A stretch of DNA of 7,754 nt from Collinsella sp. (lineage in GTDB: Bacteria > Actinomycetota > Coriobacteriia > Coriobacteriales > Coriobacteriaceae), in assembly GCA_022720335.1 (NCBI GenBank), contig JAIHVJ010000087.1:1-7754 (forward strand), written 5' to 3'. Under the pieces are notes generated by a model, which worked only from the letters and a program-made list of their open reading frames with translations, did not search any database and was not told the origin of the DNA. This document shows positions 5,134 to 7,754 of the stretch, one piece after another (positions within the stretch are counted from its first letter, which is position 1; the number at the start of each line of letters is the position of its first letter). Made by a program: the position numbers and the translations under genes.

Positions 5134-6187
5134 CCGAGACAAGAAGCGCGGGACCTGGACGGTCGAGGCTTGGTACCGCAACTCTTTAGGCGAGCGCCAC
5201 AAAAAGACGAAGCGCGGATTCGCTTCCAAGAAGGAGGCCGTCGCTTGGGAGCGCAACTTCCTCGCGTCCTGCAACGAGCGCGTCGAGATCACCGTCGAGG
5301 CCTTCGTCAAGACCATGTACACCCGCGACGTCTACCCTCGGCTGCGCGTTGGAACCAAGCTCACCAAGGATGCCATCATCGACAAGTACATCCTCCCGGT
5401 CTTCGGTAAGATGCGCCTTTGCGACGTCAAGGCCGCAGACGTTGTGCGTTGGGAGAATTGGCTCCTTGAGCAGGGCCTGTCGCAGAGCTATCTCCACACC
5501 ATCTGCAACCAGTTCTCAGCCATTTTCAACCACGCCGTCCGCTTCTACCGCTTGCCCCAGAACCCCATGCTGGCGGCGGGAAAGGTCGGCTCCAAGCGTC
5601 CCGAGAAGGAGATGCTCTACTGGACCCCTACCGAGTTCAAGCTCTTCTCCCAGGCCATCGAGGATAAGCCCCTCATCTACCTCGCTTTCCTGACGCTCTA
5701 TCTGTCGGGTTGCCGCGAGGGCGAGCTCCTTGCCCTTCGTCCGGAGGACATCGACTTCGGGCTCAACGTCATCCGCATCCGCCGCTCCTATGCCCGCGTC
5801 AAGGGCGAGGACGTTATCGGCCCACCCAAGACGCGAGCCTCGAAGCGCGACATTGTCATGCCGAGCCTCCTTCGCGAGGAACTGCGCGACTATCTGGCAG
5901 CACATCCCGAAATCGTTCCTACCGACCGACTCTTCCCCATCACAAAACATGCGTTGTCGCATGAGATGAAGAGGGGTTGCGAGCTCTCGGGCGTGAAGCG
6001 CATCCGTATCCACGACATCCGCCACTCCCACGTGAGCGCCCTCGTCAACAGCGGCTACTCGCCCACGGCGATCGCCGATCGCATGGGCCACGAGACCGCC
6101 GAGGTCACGGAGATGTACTCGCATCTCTTCCCCTCGACGCAGCACGATCTAGTGGAGGCCCTTGATGGGATGATGTCGGATGTCTAA
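5123..6187 (+). CDS. int: Tyrosine recombinase/integrase of the island
   Basis: This 354-residue protein is of full length for phage/ICE-type tyrosine integrases. It has an N-terminal arm-binding domain (about 5-60, with GTWTVEAWYRNSLGERHKK), a SAM-like core-binding domain (about 60-160, with TICNQFSAIFNHAVR) and a catalytic domain (about 165-340). Catalytic residues are visible: Arg198 in SGCREGELLAL, Lys236 in PPKTRASKRDI, His297 and Arg300 in HDIRHSH, His323 in MGHETAEVT and the nucleophile Tyr332 in MYSHLF. All are present, so the enzyme should be active. It would recombine the element into its attachment site, here probably the guaA 3' end, and excise it with the help of the small upstream protein. 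The start codon lies inside the end of the excisionase gene and its stop overlaps the next gene by 8 bases. The gene points away from the attachment core at 3478-3492, with the regulator gene between them. Confidence 0.93.
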   Translation: MSVNRDKKRGTWTVEAWYRNSLGERHKKTKRGFASKKEAVAWERNFLASCNERVEITVEAFVKTMYTRDVYPRLRVGTKLTKDAIIDKYILPVFGKMRLCDVKAADVVRWENWLLEQGLSQSYLHTICNQFSAIFNHAVRFYRLPQNPMLAAGKVGSKRPEKEMLYWTPTEFKLFSQAIEDKPLIYLAFLTLYLSGCREGELLALRPEDIDFGLNVIRIRRSYARVKGEDVIGPPKTRASKRDIVMPSLLREELRDYLAAHPEIVPTDRLFPITKHALSHEMKRGCELSGVKRIRIHDIRHSHVSALVNSGYSPTAIADRMGHETAEVTEMYSHLFPSTQHDLVEALDGMMSDV

Positions 6188-6629
6188 GCCGATTATGGAC
6201 GCCAAGGGGCGCCGCCGCTGCAAGACCATCGCCTTCCGCATGTCGCCCGCAGAGGCGGACCAGCTCGACCTCCGCGTCGCCCTGAGTAGCCTGTCAAAGC
6301 AGGAGTACATCACGAAATGCTTGCTTGAGGGCACTTTCACCGTGGTCGCGACCACCCGCATGCGCAAGGCGGTCAAGGAGCGCGTGGGGCCCGTCGTAAC
6401 GGAACTCCGGCGTATCCGGCGCGCGGCAGACATGGACGACGAGCTCGTCGAGTCGCTTGAGACGCTTGCCGCCTTCGCCGAATCGTTCGCGCCCGAGCGC
6501 TCCCCCGTGGAACTCGAAGACGCACTTATCGCAAACCTCGGGATAGACGACGGCCTCCCCGACCAAAGCTCGGCCGTCGCCCAAAATCATGAGTCCACAC
6601 ATAAGGAGGACCCCATCGATGAATCTTAG
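6180..6629 (+). CDS. Ribbon-helix-helix, MobC-like accessory protein
   Basis: This 149-residue protein resembles the small MobC/RHH proteins found next to integrases in mobilisable islands. The core KTIAFRMSPAEADQLDLRVA (15-34), followed by LSKQEYITKCLLEG (38-51), fits a ribbon-helix-helix DNA-binding fold. The next segment carries the VVATTRMRKAVKERV pattern usual after it, then predicted helices (64-110) and an acidic, probably disordered tail. MobC-type proteins help a relaxase open DNA at the transfer origin; in this setting it may also regulate the cassette. No relaxase is in the window, so the mobilisation role is inference. It overlaps both neighbours (8 and 11 bases), so it belongs to the integrase transcript. 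A weak purine-rich site only precedes the ATG, consistent with translational coupling. Confidence 0.6.
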   Translation: MSKPIMDAKGRRRCKTIAFRMSPAEADQLDLRVALSSLSKQEYITKCLLEGTFTVVATTRMRKAVKERVGPVVTELRRIRRAADMDDELVESLETLAAFAESFAPERSPVELEDALIANLGIDDGLPDQSSAVAQNHESTHKEDPIDES

Positions 6630-6822
6630 CATGATGAATTCCGCCCGGCGCCGCACCATCCTGCGCGACCACGGCCTCGACCATCCCCTGACAGAGGAAG
6701 AGCTGGTCGAGCGTCTGGTCGACACGGAGCTTCGCCTTAGCCGGCTCGAAGTGCTCGTCTTCGGCAGTGCCTGCCCCATCAACGGCCCACGACGCCCCCA
6801 GTCTCGCGAGGAGGTGGCCTGA
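6619..6822 (+). CDS. Small hypothetical protein of the island cassette
   Basis: This is a 67-residue protein I do not recognise. I chose the ATG at 6619 because AAGGAGG (6603-6609) stands 9 bases upstream; an in-frame ATG at 6589 would put that ribosome binding site inside the gene. The sequence has a basic start (NSARRRTILRDHGL), an acidic helix LTEEELVERLVDTELRLSRLEVLVF (24-48) that could form a short coiled coil, and a Pro/Arg-rich end. It overlaps the previous gene by 11 bases and the next by one (TGATG), so it is part of the same transcript and is probably real. Its place just before a replication ATPase suggests a partner or loader for it, but nothing in the sequence proves this. Confidence 0.6.
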   Translation: MNLSMMNSARRRTILRDHGLDHPLTEEELVERLVDTELRLSRLEVLVFGSACPINGPRRPQSREEVA

Positions 6823-7754
6823 TGGGTGCGCAGAAGCACGACGACGTCCTTGGGCCGCAGCCTCCAGAGCGCCGCTCCCCGCCGACGGTCAACGAGATCG
6901 TCGAGGAGCTCAAGTCCCTCCCCTTGAACGTCGGCTACAACCGGCTCGCAAACGAGCTTTTCAAGACCGGCCCTCTGCCCTGGGACGCGGATGCGAGGGA
7001 ACGCCGGTGGCGCGACAGCGACGACGCGCGGCTCTTCGCCCTCCTCCAGCAGACCATCTCCCTCCAGAAGGAGAAGTTCATGTTGCTCGCATTGACCATC
7101 GTCGCCGAGGACAATGCCTACGATCCGCTCGTCGCCATGCTCGACGCCCTCACCTGGGACGGCATCCCGCGCGTAGGGACGCTCCTCAATGTCTACCTTG
7201 GTGCGGAGAGGAGCGTATACGTCTCGGAGGTCGAGCGCATCTTGTTCTGCGAGGGCATCGCCCGCGCCTACAGCCCGGGCTGCAAGGCCGATTACATGCC
7301 CATCCTGTGCGGCGCCGGGGGTATCGGCAAGTCGTCCTTCGCCCGAGGCCTCGCCATCCGCGACGAGTACTTCACGGACTCCGTGATCAACCTCGGCGAC
7401 GTCAAGCTCACGGGCGAGCAGAACCGGGGCAAATGGATCGTCGAGGTCCCCGAGCTCAACGGGATGTCCGAGCGCTCTATCGAGAGCGTGAAGGCTGGGG
7501 TCACCCGTCAGGTCGATGAGTTCCGAGGGGCCTATTGCCGCAGGACGGAGGCGTTTCCCCGGCGCGTGGTCTTCGTCGGTACCACGAACGAGGCAGACTT
7601 TATACGCGAGCGCTCAAGCGGCGCAAGGCGCTTCCTCCCGTTGCTCTGCGGCATCGAGCGCACTGAGAAGTCCGTCTTCGATGAGGACTTCCCGGCCGCA
7701 ATCCGCCAGGCATGGGCAGAGGCCCGCACGTGGATGAGGACGGGCGATGTCCGC
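6822..7754 (+). CDS. VirE-family (virulence-associated E) replication ATPase, partial
   Basis: The frame is open from the ATG at 6822 to the right edge, giving the first 311 residues. Markers of the VirE/COG5545 P-loop family are LDALTWDGIPRV (108-119), Walker A CGAGGIGKSS (163-172), a Walker B-like strand KWIVEVPEL (204-212), a sensor-like VVFVGTTNEADF (249-260) and the arginine-finger-like SGARRFLPL (266-274). These proteins are superfamily 3-like helicases that replicate phage and integrative-element DNA. Here there is no N-terminal primase domain; only about 85 residues precede the ATPase, so a separate primase may be encoded elsewhere or not needed. The start overlaps the preceding stop by one base. 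In mobile islands such a gene provides autonomous replication after excision. The end of the protein is outside the window. Confidence 0.85.
   Translation, partial: MGAQKHDDVLGPQPPERRSPPTVNEIVEELKSLPLNVGYNRLANELFKTGPLPWDADARERRWRDSDDARLFALLQQTISLQKEKFMLLALTIVAEDNAYDPLVAMLDALTWDGIPRVGTLLNVYLGAERSVYVSEVERILFCEGIARAYSPGCKADYMPILCGAGGIGKSSFARGLAIRDEYFTDSVINLGDVKLTGEQNRGKWIVEVPELNGMSERSIESVKAGVTRQVDEFRGAYCRRTEAFPRRVVFVGTTNEADFIRERSSGARRFLPLLCGIERTEKSVFDEDFPAAIRQAWAEARTWMRTGDVR

Overview
The window is GC-rich bacterial DNA with mostly G/C-ending codons and strong GGAGG-type ribosome binding sites. Its gene content is a LanFEG-type lantibiotic immunity transporter, a type III toxin-antitoxin-like toxin, and a tyrosine-integrase island. 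The composition and gene types fit a high-GC actinobacterium, most likely of the Coriobacteriia (Olsenella/Collinsella-like). That placement is inferred from composition and family resemblance, not from a marker gene. The whole window reads as accessory DNA; no rRNA, tRNA or CRISPR array was seen.

Left part (1-3224): the window opens with the 3' end of a very basic, unrecognised protein (2-250, +). On the minus strand follows a 149-residue toxin of the type III toxin-antitoxin kind (459-908; CptN/TenpN-like). It has a clear intrinsic terminator behind it (411-434) and a structured leader in front (909-1051) where an RNA antitoxin would be expected. Further upstream on that strand lies what looks like the first 14 codons of a TetR-type regulator (1127-1168), broken where the toxin module begins. 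Its promoter, with a perfect 12-bp palindrome, remains. Divergently, on the plus strand, runs an operon: lanF-like ATPase (1364-2092), lanE-like permease (2089-2859), and a broken third gene (2859-3224). In the third gene the N-terminus of a LanG-type permease is joined in frame to the ATPase tail of a LanK-type histidine kinase. The immunity operon has therefore lost the rest of lanG and the region up to lanK, and is probably a decayed lantibiotic locus.

Junction (3225-3606): this stretch holds no gene. It carries an intrinsic terminator for minus-strand transcription (3326-3362) and, on the minus strand, a 15-base sequence coding I-E-W-E-stop (3478-3492), as at the conserved 3' end of guaA (GMP synthase). 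The guaA 3' end is a known target of tyrosine integrases, so this is proposed as the attachment-site copy at the left edge of the island to the right. The core sits between perfect 10-bp inverted repeats, and GAGTAAA-like repeats are scattered on both sides.

Right part (3607-7754): this is the start of an integrated element. A leftward regulator with two tandem XRE-HTH modules (3607-4743) is divergent from a tightly packed rightward cassette: excisionase-like HTH protein (4924-5133), tyrosine integrase (5123-6187), RHH/MobC-like protein (6180-6629), a 67-residue unknown (6619-6822), and a VirE-family replication ATPase that runs off the window (6822-7754). All cassette genes overlap by 1-11 bases, so they are probably one transcript controlled from the 4744-4923 intergenic region. 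Regulator, excision/integration, mobilisation-like and replication functions together suggest a mobilisable or conjugative island whose other end lies beyond the right edge.
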